Shown: positions 1 through 5,938 of the stretch, piece by piece
Layout: every line of letters starts with the position of its first letter
Position numbering within the stretch: the first letter of the stretch is position 1
Assembly (NCBI GenBank): GCA_046566145.1
Contig: JBKHXF010000021.1
Coordinates: 1 to 64,000 of the forward strand
Origin: JBKHXF01 sp046566145
GTDB taxonomy: Bacteria; Actinomycetota; Nitriliruptoria; Nitriliruptorales; Nitriliruptoraceae
Reading direction: 5' to 3'
Length of the DNA stretch: 64,000 bases
Program-made: the position numbers and the translations under genes
The notes under the pieces: model-generated
Database searches by the model: none
What the model saw: only the letters and a program-made list of their open reading frames with translations
What the model was told of the DNA's origin: nothing

Positions 1-211
1 GGGCCGACAGCACGGTCTCGAGCGAGGCCCGCTCCACGGCCTCCGCGGCGCAGGTCGCGATCGCCTCGCCGGTCGCGGCGACGACGTTCATCAACGCGAC
101 CTCGGCCGCGTCGACCTGACCGAACAGCTCGTGCAGCGTGTCCGCGCACGCGGTCAACGTCGGCGCGTCGGGGCCGCCGAGGGTGGTGGGAAGCGTCGCG
201 TTCGAGTGCAT
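1..211 (-). CDS. DUF222/HNH-type (13E12 family) protein, N-terminal part only
   Basis: Only the first 70 or so codons are in the window; the rest lies beyond the left edge. The encoded N-terminus (MHSNATLPTTLGG, then TLTACADTLHELF) closely matches the complete DUF222/HNH protein at 27652-28947, and the DNA of the two is close to 90% identical by eye. The ATG at 209-211 is the only sensible start: there is no Shine-Dalgarno, but a -10 hexamer ends 6 nt upstream, so the message is probably leaderless. DUF222 proteins of this type usually carry a C-terminal HNH nuclease domain; that part is not visible here. A perfect LexA box lies 32 nt upstream. Family is confident, function unknown. Confidence 0.85.
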   Translation of the reverse strand, partial: MHSNATLPTTLGGPDAPTLTACADTLHELFGQVDAAEVALMNVVAATGEAIATCAAEAVERASLETVLSA

Positions 212-217
212 GAGAGG

Positions 218-258
218 ACTGTACGACGACCCTGCGACACGGTCGAACAGATGTTCGA
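218..258 (-). promoter_or_regulatory. LexA (SOS) box and -10 of the DUF222 gene
   Basis: TCGAAC-AGAT-GTTCGA at 243-258 matches the mycobacterial SOS box TCGAAC(N4)GTTCGA exactly, and the symmetry extends to 11-bp arms (239-262). On the minus strand a -10 hexamer TACAGT lies at 218-223, six bases before the ATG, so the operator occupies the -35 region and LexA binding should block polymerase. The same arrangement recurs at 28955-28995. Confidence 0.85.
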
Positions 259-426
259 CCGTGCTGTGGACAGGTGCGGGCACCGCGCCGGCGGTGTGCG
301 CGGGCGGTGCGCACCGCCACCACCCGCACGACCCGCCAGCACCGACGAACCCCACCGCGCCGGCGGTGCGCACGCCACCCCACGCACGACCCGCCGGGAC
401 GACCGCCCGCGCCGGCGGCCGTCGGC

Positions 427-1356
427 CTACTCCAGCCCGCGCACCTCGACGGCCGGGCGGCGCCAGCCGAGCAGCGCCTCGGTCATCCGCAGGACGTCGA
501 CGGTCCGGGCGACCTCGTGGACCCGCACGACGTTGGCGCCGCGGAGGACGCTGAAGACGGTCGCGGCGAGCGTCCCGTCGACCCGCCCGTCGAGCGGTGC
601 GTCGAGCGTCTCGCCGACGAAGTCCTTGTTGGACAGCGCGACCAGCACGGGGTGCCCGAGGGCGGCGAGCTCGGGTAGCCGACGGGAGAGCTCGAGCGAG
701 TGCGCGGTGGTCTTCTGGAAGTCGTGGCCGGGGTCGACGAGCACCCGGCCGGCCGGGACGCCGGCGTCGACGAACCGGGCGGCGAGCTCGCGGCAGTGGG
801 CGACGACGGCCGCGGTCACGTCGGGGTCGTAGCTGCGGCGGTAGGGGCGGGTGCGGGGCTGGCCGCCGTGGTGCATCGCGACGTAGCCGGCCTCGTGCTC
901 GACGACGACGTCGAGGACCTCGGGGTCGTGCAGGCCGGTGACGTCGTTGACGACGTCCGCGCCGGCGGCGCAGGCCGCGGCGGCGACGGGGGCCCGGAAG
1001 GTGTCGACCGACACCAGCACGTCGGGGTGCTCGGCGCGGAACGCCTCGACGAACGGCACGACCCGGTCGAGCTCCTCGGCGACGGTGACCTCGGTGCCGG
1101 GGCCGCCCTTGACCCCACCGACGTCGAGCAGGTCGGCGCCCTCGGCGATGAGACGTCGGGCCCGCTCGAGGGCGGCGTCGAGGGTGGCGGTCGCCCCGCG
1201 GTCGTAGAAGGAGTCGGGCGTGACGTTGACGATGCCCATGACCGCGACCCGGGTGGCGAGGTCGATCCGCCGGCGCGGGAGGTCGAGGACCGGCGGGCGC
1301 GGCGCGGGCGCCTCCCCGTCGACGAGGAGCGGGGTCGTGAGTCGGTCGTCGCGCAC
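427..1356 (-). CDS. folP2: Dihydropteroate synthase paralogue, FolP2-like
   Basis: A TIM-barrel pterin-binding protein of about 309 residues. It keeps the DHPS opening MGIVNVTPDSF and an Asp-Val-Gly-Gly metal/pterin loop. However, DVGGVKGGPG, RTRPYRRSY, DPGHDFQKT, ALSNKDFVGETL and RVHEVA follow the mycobacterial FolP2 (Rv1207) pattern rather than canonical FolP. FolP2 of mycobacteria is reported to lack DHPS activity, so a role in folate synthesis should not be assumed. I place the start at the GTG at 1356 because a minus-strand -10 (TAGCGT, 1401-1406) would exclude the ATG at 1425. The DivIVA-domain gene next door is also near folP2 in mycobacteria, although gpgS is absent here. Confidence 0.82.
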   Translation of the reverse strand: MRDDRLTTPLLVDGEAPAPRPPVLDLPRRRIDLATRVAVMGIVNVTPDSFYDRGATATLDAALERARRLIAEGADLLDVGGVKGGPGTEVTVAEELDRVVPFVEAFRAEHPDVLVSVDTFRAPVAAAACAAGADVVNDVTGLHDPEVLDVVVEHEAGYVAMHHGGQPRTRPYRRSYDPDVTAAVVAHCRELAARFVDAGVPAGRVLVDPGHDFQKTTAHSLELSRRLPELAALGHPVLVALSNKDFVGETLDAPLDGRVDGTLAATVFSVLRGANVVRVHEVARTVDVLRMTEALLGWRRPAVEVRGLE

Positions 1357-1400
1357 GCGTGGCTCGATGCGGGTCGTGGCCGCCGGTCCGGGCCTGCGGG

Positions 1401-1410
1401 ACGCTACCGT
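1401..1410. promoter_or_regulatory. Overlapping divergent -10 elements between folP2-like and DivIVA-domain genes
   Basis: The decamer ACGCTACCGT contains TACCGT on the plus strand (1405-1410), 48 nt before the ATG at 1458, and TAGCGT on the minus strand (1401-1406), 45 nt before the GTG at 1356. Both fit TANNNT and share the central TA, so one site could fire in both directions. Inferred from sequence only. Confidence 0.5.
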
Positions 1411-1457
1411 CGGCCGCCGTCGCACCCCGGACGGGTTCGCGGCACGAGGAGGAGCCG

Positions 1458-1781
1458 ATGGGCCTGTGGGCGCTCGCGACGGTGGTCGCGGTCGGGCTGC
1501 TCGTCCTGGTGGTCGTCACGCTGCTCGCGGACACGGCGGCCGACCTCGCCGAGTCGGACACCCCGTCGTGGGACGCGCCGGCGGTGGTCGCCAACCCCCA
1601 GGCGCTGCGTGCCCTGCGGCCCCGGCTGGTGTGGCGGGGCTACGACCCGGTCACGGTCGACGCGGCGCTGGCCGTCGCGGCCGACCGCATCGCGGAGCTC
1701 GAGCGGCACCAGCCGCCCGACGCGCCGCCGAACGAGCACGACGGCGCCCCGGAGGGCGACGCCGAGCCCGACGGCGCCTGA
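1458..1781 (+). CDS. Small membrane protein with DivIVA-type motif
   Basis: A 107-residue protein with one N-terminal membrane segment (residues 3-25, leucine/valine rich) followed by a soluble part containing LVWRGYDPVTVDAALAVAADRI. That motif resembles the short DivIVA-domain helix found in many actinobacterial cell-envelope proteins (for example the Rv1209 type). The tail is polar and acidic. ATG at 1458 is supported by AGGAGG ending about five bases upstream. The adjacency to a folP2-like gene parallels the mycobacterial Rv1207-Rv1209 neighbourhood. A role at the cell pole or septum is a family-level guess; no enzymatic motif is visible. Confidence 0.7.
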   Translation: MGLWALATVVAVGLLVLVVVTLLADTAADLAESDTPSWDAPAVVANPQALRALRPRLVWRGYDPVTVDAALAVAADRIAELERHQPPDAPPNEHDGAPEGDAEPDGA

Positions 1782-1784
1782 CGG

Positions 1785-2555
1785 TCAGGTCAGGAACTCG
1801 AGGATCGTCGCGGCGAGCGCGCCGGGGTCCTCGACCGGCACCCAGTGGCCGACGTGGGGCAGCACGGCGACGCGGCTGACCGGGATGGAGCGCTTGAGCT
1901 CCTCGGCCATCGCCAGGGGGGTCGAGCGGTCGTGGGCGCCGGTGACCATCAGGGTCGGCTGCCCGATCTCGTCGCGGTGGATCTGCGGGGCCTTGGCGAG
2001 CGCCCGGCAGGACTTCGCGTACGACTTCGGGTCGTTGCGCAGGAACAGCTCCCGCAGGAGCCCGACCATGCCGGCCTCGGTCGCGTGCGACTGGGGCGAC
2101 ACGGCGCCGGACAGCCACGCGTCGACGAGCGGGTCCATGCCCTCGGCCTCGACGACGTCGGCCCGTTCGCGGTACGCGTCCGCGGTGGCCGGCTGGAAGA
2201 ACGAGATCCCGCCGACGAGCACGAGCTGGTCGACGAGGTCGGGCTCCTTCCACGCGAGGTGCTGCGCGACGAGCGTGCCGAGCGAGTGGCCCACGAGCGT
2301 GATCGCGGGCAGCTCGAGGTGGCGGCAGAGCTTGGTGAGGTCCTTCGCCCAGCGCTCGACCGTGAACTCGCCCTTGCCCTGGCTGCGGCCGTGGCCGCGC
2401 AGGTCGACGGCGATGACGTGGTGGTGCTGGGCCATGGCCTGCATCACGCCGTGCCAGACGTTCGCCGAGCCGCCGAGGCCGTGGACGAACACGACCGGCG
2501 GGCCCTCGCCGTAGCTGACGTAGTGCAGGGTGTTGCCGTCGATCTCGGCGAACAC
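1785..2555 (-). CDS. Alpha/beta hydrolase
   Basis: A 256-residue single-domain alpha/beta hydrolase. The oxyanion-hole HGLGG is at residues 25-29, the nucleophile elbow GHSLG gives Ser91, and Asp209 (in GAHDR) and His237 (in GHW) complete the triad. Overall similarity is to the 3-oxoadipate enol-lactonase/C-C bond hydrolase group. The substrate cannot be read from sequence; location between folP2-like and aromatic catabolism genes is only weak context. It ends four bases beyond the DivIVA-domain gene, convergently. ATG start at 2555 has purine-rich GGAGACCACC upstream. Confidence 0.85.
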   Translation of the reverse strand: MFAEIDGNTLHYVSYGEGPPVVFVHGLGGSANVWHGVMQAMAQHHHVIAVDLRGHGRSQGKGEFTVERWAKDLTKLCRHLELPAITLVGHSLGTLVAQHLAWKEPDLVDQLVLVGGISFFQPATADAYRERADVVEAEGMDPLVDAWLSGAVSPQSHATEAGMVGLLRELFLRNDPKSYAKSCRALAKAPQIHRDEIGQPTLMVTGAHDRSTPLAMAEELKRSIPVSRVAVLPHVGHWVPVEDPGALAATILEFLT

Positions 2556-2651
2556 GGGTGGTCTCCTGTGAAGTCGGTGGGTGGTCGGCCCGGGGCGGCG
2601 CGGCGTTGGTGGTCGTCACGGACACGGCCGGCGCGGCGCGGGGCGCGCGGC

Positions 2652-2657
2652 AGCCTA
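2652..2657 (-). promoter_or_regulatory. -10 element for the alpha/beta hydrolase
   Basis: TAGGCT on the minus strand fits the TANNNT hexamer used throughout the window and lies about 97 nt upstream of the ATG at 2555. No clear -35 is seen. Confidence 0.4.
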
Positions 2658-2754
2658 CCGGCGCGCCCGACCGACCCGTCCGGCCCGCCCCGCGTGGTAC
2701 GAACACCCCTCGGCAGCACGCCACCGTCCCGCCCCCCACGCAGCGAGCCCACCC

Positions 2755-3225
2755 ATGCGCCTCGAGGTCTCCGTCCCCTGCGCCGCCCCACGCGACGTCG
2801 TCTGGGACGTGCTCGTCGACTGGGAGCGCCAGCCCGAGTGGATGCTCGACGCCAAGGCGGTGCACGTCCTGTCCGAGCAGCGCGAGGGCGTGGGCGTCAC
2901 GATCCGGTGCCCCACGAACCTGATGGGTGTGACGGTGCAGGACGTGATGCGCGTGACGGGCTGGCGCCACGGTGAGTACGTCGAGGTGACCCACCTCGGG
3001 AAGGTCATCACCGGGACGGGGGCGTTCGAGCTGGTCGACGACGGCGACGGCACCCGCATCGACTGGTGGGAGGAGGTCGACCCACCCCTCGGCGCCCTGG
3101 GGGAGTGGGGCGCGTCCACGTTCGTGCTGCCCGTCATCCGCCGGATCTTCACCCGCAGCCTCACGAACCTCGCGGGCCTCGCGGAGCGCGAGCACCTGCG
3201 TCGGTCCTCGCCGCAGGGGGCGTGA
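2755..3225 (+). CDS. SRPBCC-fold (START/polyketide cyclase-like) protein
   Basis: A 156-residue protein reading as a single SRPBCC lipid/ligand-binding domain: MRLEVSVPCAAPRDVVWDVLVDW at the N-terminus is the typical first strand and helices, with WERQPEWMLD following, a central antiparallel sheet ending in GTRIDWWEEV, and a long C-terminal helix. Such proteins bind hydrophobic ligands or act as cyclases, dehydratases or chaperones; the ligand is not predictable here. No signal peptide. The ATG at 2755 begins exactly at the domain start and is preceded by the purine tract AGCGAG. Confidence 0.75.
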   Translation: MRLEVSVPCAAPRDVVWDVLVDWERQPEWMLDAKAVHVLSEQREGVGVTIRCPTNLMGVTVQDVMRVTGWRHGEYVEVTHLGKVITGTGAFELVDDGDGTRIDWWEEVDPPLGALGEWGASTFVLPVIRRIFTRSLTNLAGLAEREHLRRSSPQGA

Positions 3226-3228
3226 CGC

Positions 3229-4074
3229 TCACCCGACGGCGAGCAGCACCACGCCGGTGAGCGCCAGGCCGAGGCCGGCGACCTGCGTGCGGGTGAGGTG
3301 CTCGCCGAGCACCCGTCGGGCCAGCAGGACCGTCCCGACGGGGTACAGCGACGAGATGACCGCCACCGCGGCGAGCAGGCCGGCCCGGGTCGCGAACAGG
3401 TAGGCGAGGTTCGCGGCGTTGTCGAGCACGCCGACGCCGAGCAGCGGCAGGCGGGCGCCGGCCGGCGGCACGGCGGGCACCCGCCGCGCGAGCAGCAGGA
3501 CGCCGAGGAGCAGCGCCGCGACGAGCTTCATCGGGACCAGCGCCAGCAGCCCGCTCCCCACCGACAGCGCGTCGAGGAGGACGAACACGGCACCGAACCC
3601 GAGCCCGGACCCGACGGCCTCCCACAGCCCGGCGGTCCGCGCCGGCGGCGTGCCGTCCGCCGGCGCGGGGGTGCGCGAGACGAGCACGATGGCGGCGATG
3701 GCGGCCACGATCCCGACCCAGCCGACGGGCCCCGGGACCTCGCCGCGGGTCGCGCCCCACAGCACGGGGATGGTGGCCGCGCCGGCGCCGGTGATCGGGG
3801 CGACCACGCCCATCGTGCCGACGGTCAGGCCGCGGTAGAGCAGCGTGACCCCGACGGCGCCCGCGACGCCGGCGCCCGCGGCGAGCGGGAGGTCACCGGC
3901 CGCGAGCTCGCCGCCCGGGAGCAGCAGGGCGAGGAGGGCGAAGCCGACGAGGCCCACGACCTGCGCCCCGAACGACACGGTCACCTCGTCCGCGCGCCGC
4001 CGTCCGGCCAGCCCACCGAGGAAGTCGGAGGTGCCCCACGACGCCGCGGCGACCAGGGCCAGGACCACCGACAC
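3229..4074 (-). CDS. EamA/DMT-family membrane transporter
   Basis: A 281-residue integral membrane protein with about ten hydrophobic segments arranged as two EamA halves, the pattern of the drug/metabolite transporter superfamily. The first helix carries VLALVAAASWGTSDFLGG and the second half ends LALTGVVLLAVG. The GTG at 4074 has GAGGTG about eight bases upstream, and longer reading upstream would run into the paaD terminator. It follows the paa operon on the same strand but behind a hairpin, so it is probably transcribed separately or by readthrough. Export of an aromatic or amino-acid metabolite is plausible but unproven. Confidence 0.82.
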   Translation of the reverse strand: MSVVLALVAAASWGTSDFLGGLAGRRRADEVTVSFGAQVVGLVGFALLALLLPGGELAAGDLPLAAGAGVAGAVGVTLLYRGLTVGTMGVVAPITGAGAATIPVLWGATRGEVPGPVGWVGIVAAIAAIVLVSRTPAPADGTPPARTAGLWEAVGSGLGFGAVFVLLDALSVGSGLLALVPMKLVAALLLGVLLLARRVPAVPPAGARLPLLGVGVLDNAANLAYLFATRAGLLAAVAVISSLYPVGTVLLARRVLGEHLTRTQVAGLGLALTGVVLLAVG

Positions 4075-4137
4075 GCTGCACCTCACGGGACATCGGACCC
4101 GCGGACGTCGCGGGGCGCGCACCATCGGAGCGCTCGG

Positions 4138-4170
4138 CCGGGCGGGACGCAACTCGTGTGCGTCGCCCGG
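4138..4170 (-). terminator. Hairpin downstream of paaD
   Basis: CCGGGCGGGACGCA pairs with TGCGTCGCCCGG across a short loop, with a small bulge in the left arm. It sits nine bases after the paaD stop on the minus strand. There is no U-tract, as is common in such genomes. Confidence 0.5.
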
Positions 4171-4178
4171 CAGCGGGT

Positions 4179-4736
4179 TCAGAGGTCCTTGAAGCGCTCG
4201 AACGGCTGGTCGCACGTCGAGCAGTGGTGGACGGCCCGGCAGGGCGTCGGACCGAACGGCGAGTCCTGCACCGTCGCGTCGGACCCGCACCAGGGGCACG
4301 CGACGACGTCCGCCGGCGCGGCGTCGGCGTCGCGTCCGCCCACGACCAGCGGCAGCGACGGGCGCCCCTCCGGGCGCACCGTCGAGACGGGGCCCCCGCC
4401 GGTCGGTGGGGCGATGCCGAACTCCCGCAGCCGGGCGTGGCCCTCGTCGGAGATGCGGTCGCTGTGCCAGGCGGGGGAGAGCCGCCACCGCACGGTCACC
4501 GCGGTGACCCCGTCGACCTCGCGGACCGCCGCCTCGACGTCGCGGCCCATCATGTCGGTCGCCGGGCACCCGGAGAACGTCGGCAGCAGTTCGACCTCGA
4601 CGCGCCCGTCGTCGTCGACCCGCACGTCGTGGACCATGCCGAGCATCCCGAGCGTCACGGGGGGCAGCTCGGGGTCGGGGACGCCGCCGACCGCGGCGCG
4701 GACCGCGTCGAGGTCGGGGCGGGTCGTGGTGGGCAT
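4179..4736 (-). CDS. paaD: Phenylacetyl-CoA epoxidase subunit PaaD
   Basis: 185 residues. The N-terminal MIP18/DUF59 domain (residues 1-100) contains DPELPPVTLGMLGMVHDV and the conserved cysteine loop TFSGCPATDMMG. The C-terminal zinc ribbon has CPWCGS and CSTC pairs, as in PaaD of the paa cluster. PaaD is thought to assist maturation or iron/sulfur handling of the PaaABCE multicomponent monooxygenase that converts phenylacetyl-CoA to the 1,2-epoxide. Its ATG (4736) shares one base with the paaC stop, a strong sign of coupled translation. It is the last gene of the operon; paaE, the ferredoxin-type reductase, does not follow. Confidence 0.93.
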   Translation of the reverse strand: MPTTTRPDLDAVRAAVGGVPDPELPPVTLGMLGMVHDVRVDDDGRVEVELLPTFSGCPATDMMGRDVEAAVREVDGVTAVTVRWRLSPAWHSDRISDEGHARLREFGIAPPTGGGPVSTVRPEGRPSLPLVVGGRDADAAPADVVACPWCGSDATVQDSPFGPTPCRAVHHCSTCDQPFERFKDL

Positions 4737-5572
4737 CACCAGGACGCGCCGGGGAAGGCACGGTGCAGGTGGGTCATCTCGGGCCACACGTCGTCGGTGA
4801 AGTCGGGGGTGTGGACGCCGTGCCGGCCCCCGGGGTCGGCGAACAGCTCCGCCGGCACGGCGACCGGGTCGGCGCGCAGCAGCGCCGGCACGGTGTGGCC
4901 GAACCCGTGCGCGTCGAGCAGCGGGACGACGATGCCGGCCCACCGCTCGAGCAGCGCCACGGAGAAGGCGGGCAGGATGCGCTCGGCGACGAGCACGTCC
5001 TCGCCGGGCAGCGGCTCGAACAGCCAGAGCGCGTCGGGGAACGCGGCCTCGAGCCCGCCGGTCAGCTCGGCGTGGGCCTCGTCGTCCGCGCCGGCGACGA
5101 GCGCGAGCCACCGGTCGGCGTGCTCGAGGTGGTAGCGCTCCTCGTGCTGCAGCTTGGTCGCCACGGCCGCGATGTCCTCGTCGGAGGAGTCGACGAGCGC
5201 GTCGAGCCGGACGGCGTCGGCGTGGTCGTAGAGCAGGTGGCGGGCGAGCGAGAACGCGAAGTCGGTCGGCGGTCGCTCGCACAGCACCGCGTGGCGGTAG
5301 GCGTCGGGCTCGCGGCCGAGGCCGAGCGCGTCCACCTCGGAGCGCAGGTCCTCGGGGACGGACTCCCCGGTCGAGACCAGCAGCTGGTACCAGACGTCGG
5401 CGTGGTTGATCTCGTCCTGGGCGATCGTGGAGAACGCGAGGTCCTCCTCGAGGCTCGGCGCCACCCCGGTCCAGTGCGAGTGCCGGTGGCCGGTGACGAG
5501 CTCGTCGTCGGCCAGCGCGAGCAGCAGCACGCGGCGGGCGTCGTCGGGGTGCATCGGCGTGTGGTCGCTCAC
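4736..5572 (-). CDS. paaC: Phenylacetyl-CoA epoxidase structural subunit PaaC
   Basis: 278 residues, the usual PaaC length. PaaC is the catalytically inactive ferritin-like partner that pairs with PaaA in the ring-epoxidising complex. The protein is almost entirely helical, with LALADDELVTGHRHSHW near the N-terminus, IAQDEINHADVWYQLL, and LQHEERYHLEHADRW in the central bundle. The GTG start at 5572 overlaps the paaB stop by four bases (GTGA), so translation is coupled. Together with PaaA it would position phenylacetyl-CoA in the cytoplasm. Confidence 0.93.
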   Translation of the reverse strand: MSDHTPMHPDDARRVLLLALADDELVTGHRHSHWTGVAPSLEEDLAFSTIAQDEINHADVWYQLLVSTGESVPEDLRSEVDALGLGREPDAYRHAVLCERPPTDFAFSLARHLLYDHADAVRLDALVDSSDEDIAAVATKLQHEERYHLEHADRWLALVAGADDEAHAELTGGLEAAFPDALWLFEPLPGEDVLVAERILPAFSVALLERWAGIVVPLLDAHGFGHTVPALLRADPVAVPAELFADPGGRHGVHTPDFTDDVWPEMTHLHRAFPGASW

Positions 5573-5928
5573 GAGGGCACCTCCGCGGCGCGCTGGCCCT
5601 GGGGGCGCCCGGGCACGGGGCGGTCGCGGAGCTCGCCGCGGCCGCGCCGCTCGGCGGCCTCGCGGGCGGCCTGTCGCTTCGGGCCGAAGCCCGAGTAGCC
5701 GGTCTGCAGGCGGTAACTCATGTCGACCTCGTGCGTGAGCAACGACGGGTCGTCGACCTCGTGCAGGTGCTCGCTCGGCACGACGGCGTAGCTCACGCCC
5801 TCGTTGTGGCGGAAGTGGGTCTCGCGCACGAGCAGCAGCGCGGTCTCGACGTCGGGGGCGTGGACGGTCCCGGCGTGCTCCAGCGGGTCGTCGACCTTGC
5901 GGCGGCCGAACACCTCGAAGGTGGGCAT
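5569..5928 (-). CDS. paaB: Phenylacetyl-CoA epoxidase subunit PaaB
   Basis: 119 residues. MPTFEVFGRRKVDDPLEHAGTVHAPD, then LLVRETHFRHNEGVSYAVV, is characteristic of PaaB, the small bridging subunit that holds the PaaAC heterodimers together. The C-terminal third is basic and probably disordered (RQAAREAAERRGRGELRDR), longer than strictly needed for the fold. ATG at 5928 has GGAGACGACG just upstream and starts 11 bases after the paaXA stop at 5939; it overlaps the paaC start by four bases. Confidence 0.92.
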   Translation of the reverse strand: MPTFEVFGRRKVDDPLEHAGTVHAPDVETALLLVRETHFRHNEGVSYAVVPSEHLHEVDDPSLLTHEVDMSYRLQTGYSGFGPKRQAAREAAERRGRGELRDRPVPGRPQGQRAAEVPS

Positions 5929-5938
5929 CGTCGTCTCC

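Larger units (their letters stand above)
1..290. repeat. Dispersed repeat copy 1 (DUF222 5' end plus SOS promoter)
   Basis: This segment is repeated at 28737-29027 with high identity across the 5' coding region, the -10, the LexA box and a block just beyond it that includes CTGTGGACAGGTGCGGGCAC. Similarity fades into GC-rich short repeats of the type GCGCCGGCGGTG after about 290. No terminal inverted repeats or transposase are seen, so it looks like a duplicated gene family rather than an insertion sequence. Confidence 0.8.

Noticed and set aside
1..290. Insertion sequence or transposon copy shared with 28737-29027
   Set aside because: No terminal inverted repeats, target duplications or transposase are visible; the shared part is a gene start with its promoter.
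289..426. Frequent GCCGGC/GCGCCGGCGG words as a functional repeat
   Set aside because: The words are abundant throughout coding and intergenic DNA, as expected at this base composition; a statistical test would be needed to show real enrichment.
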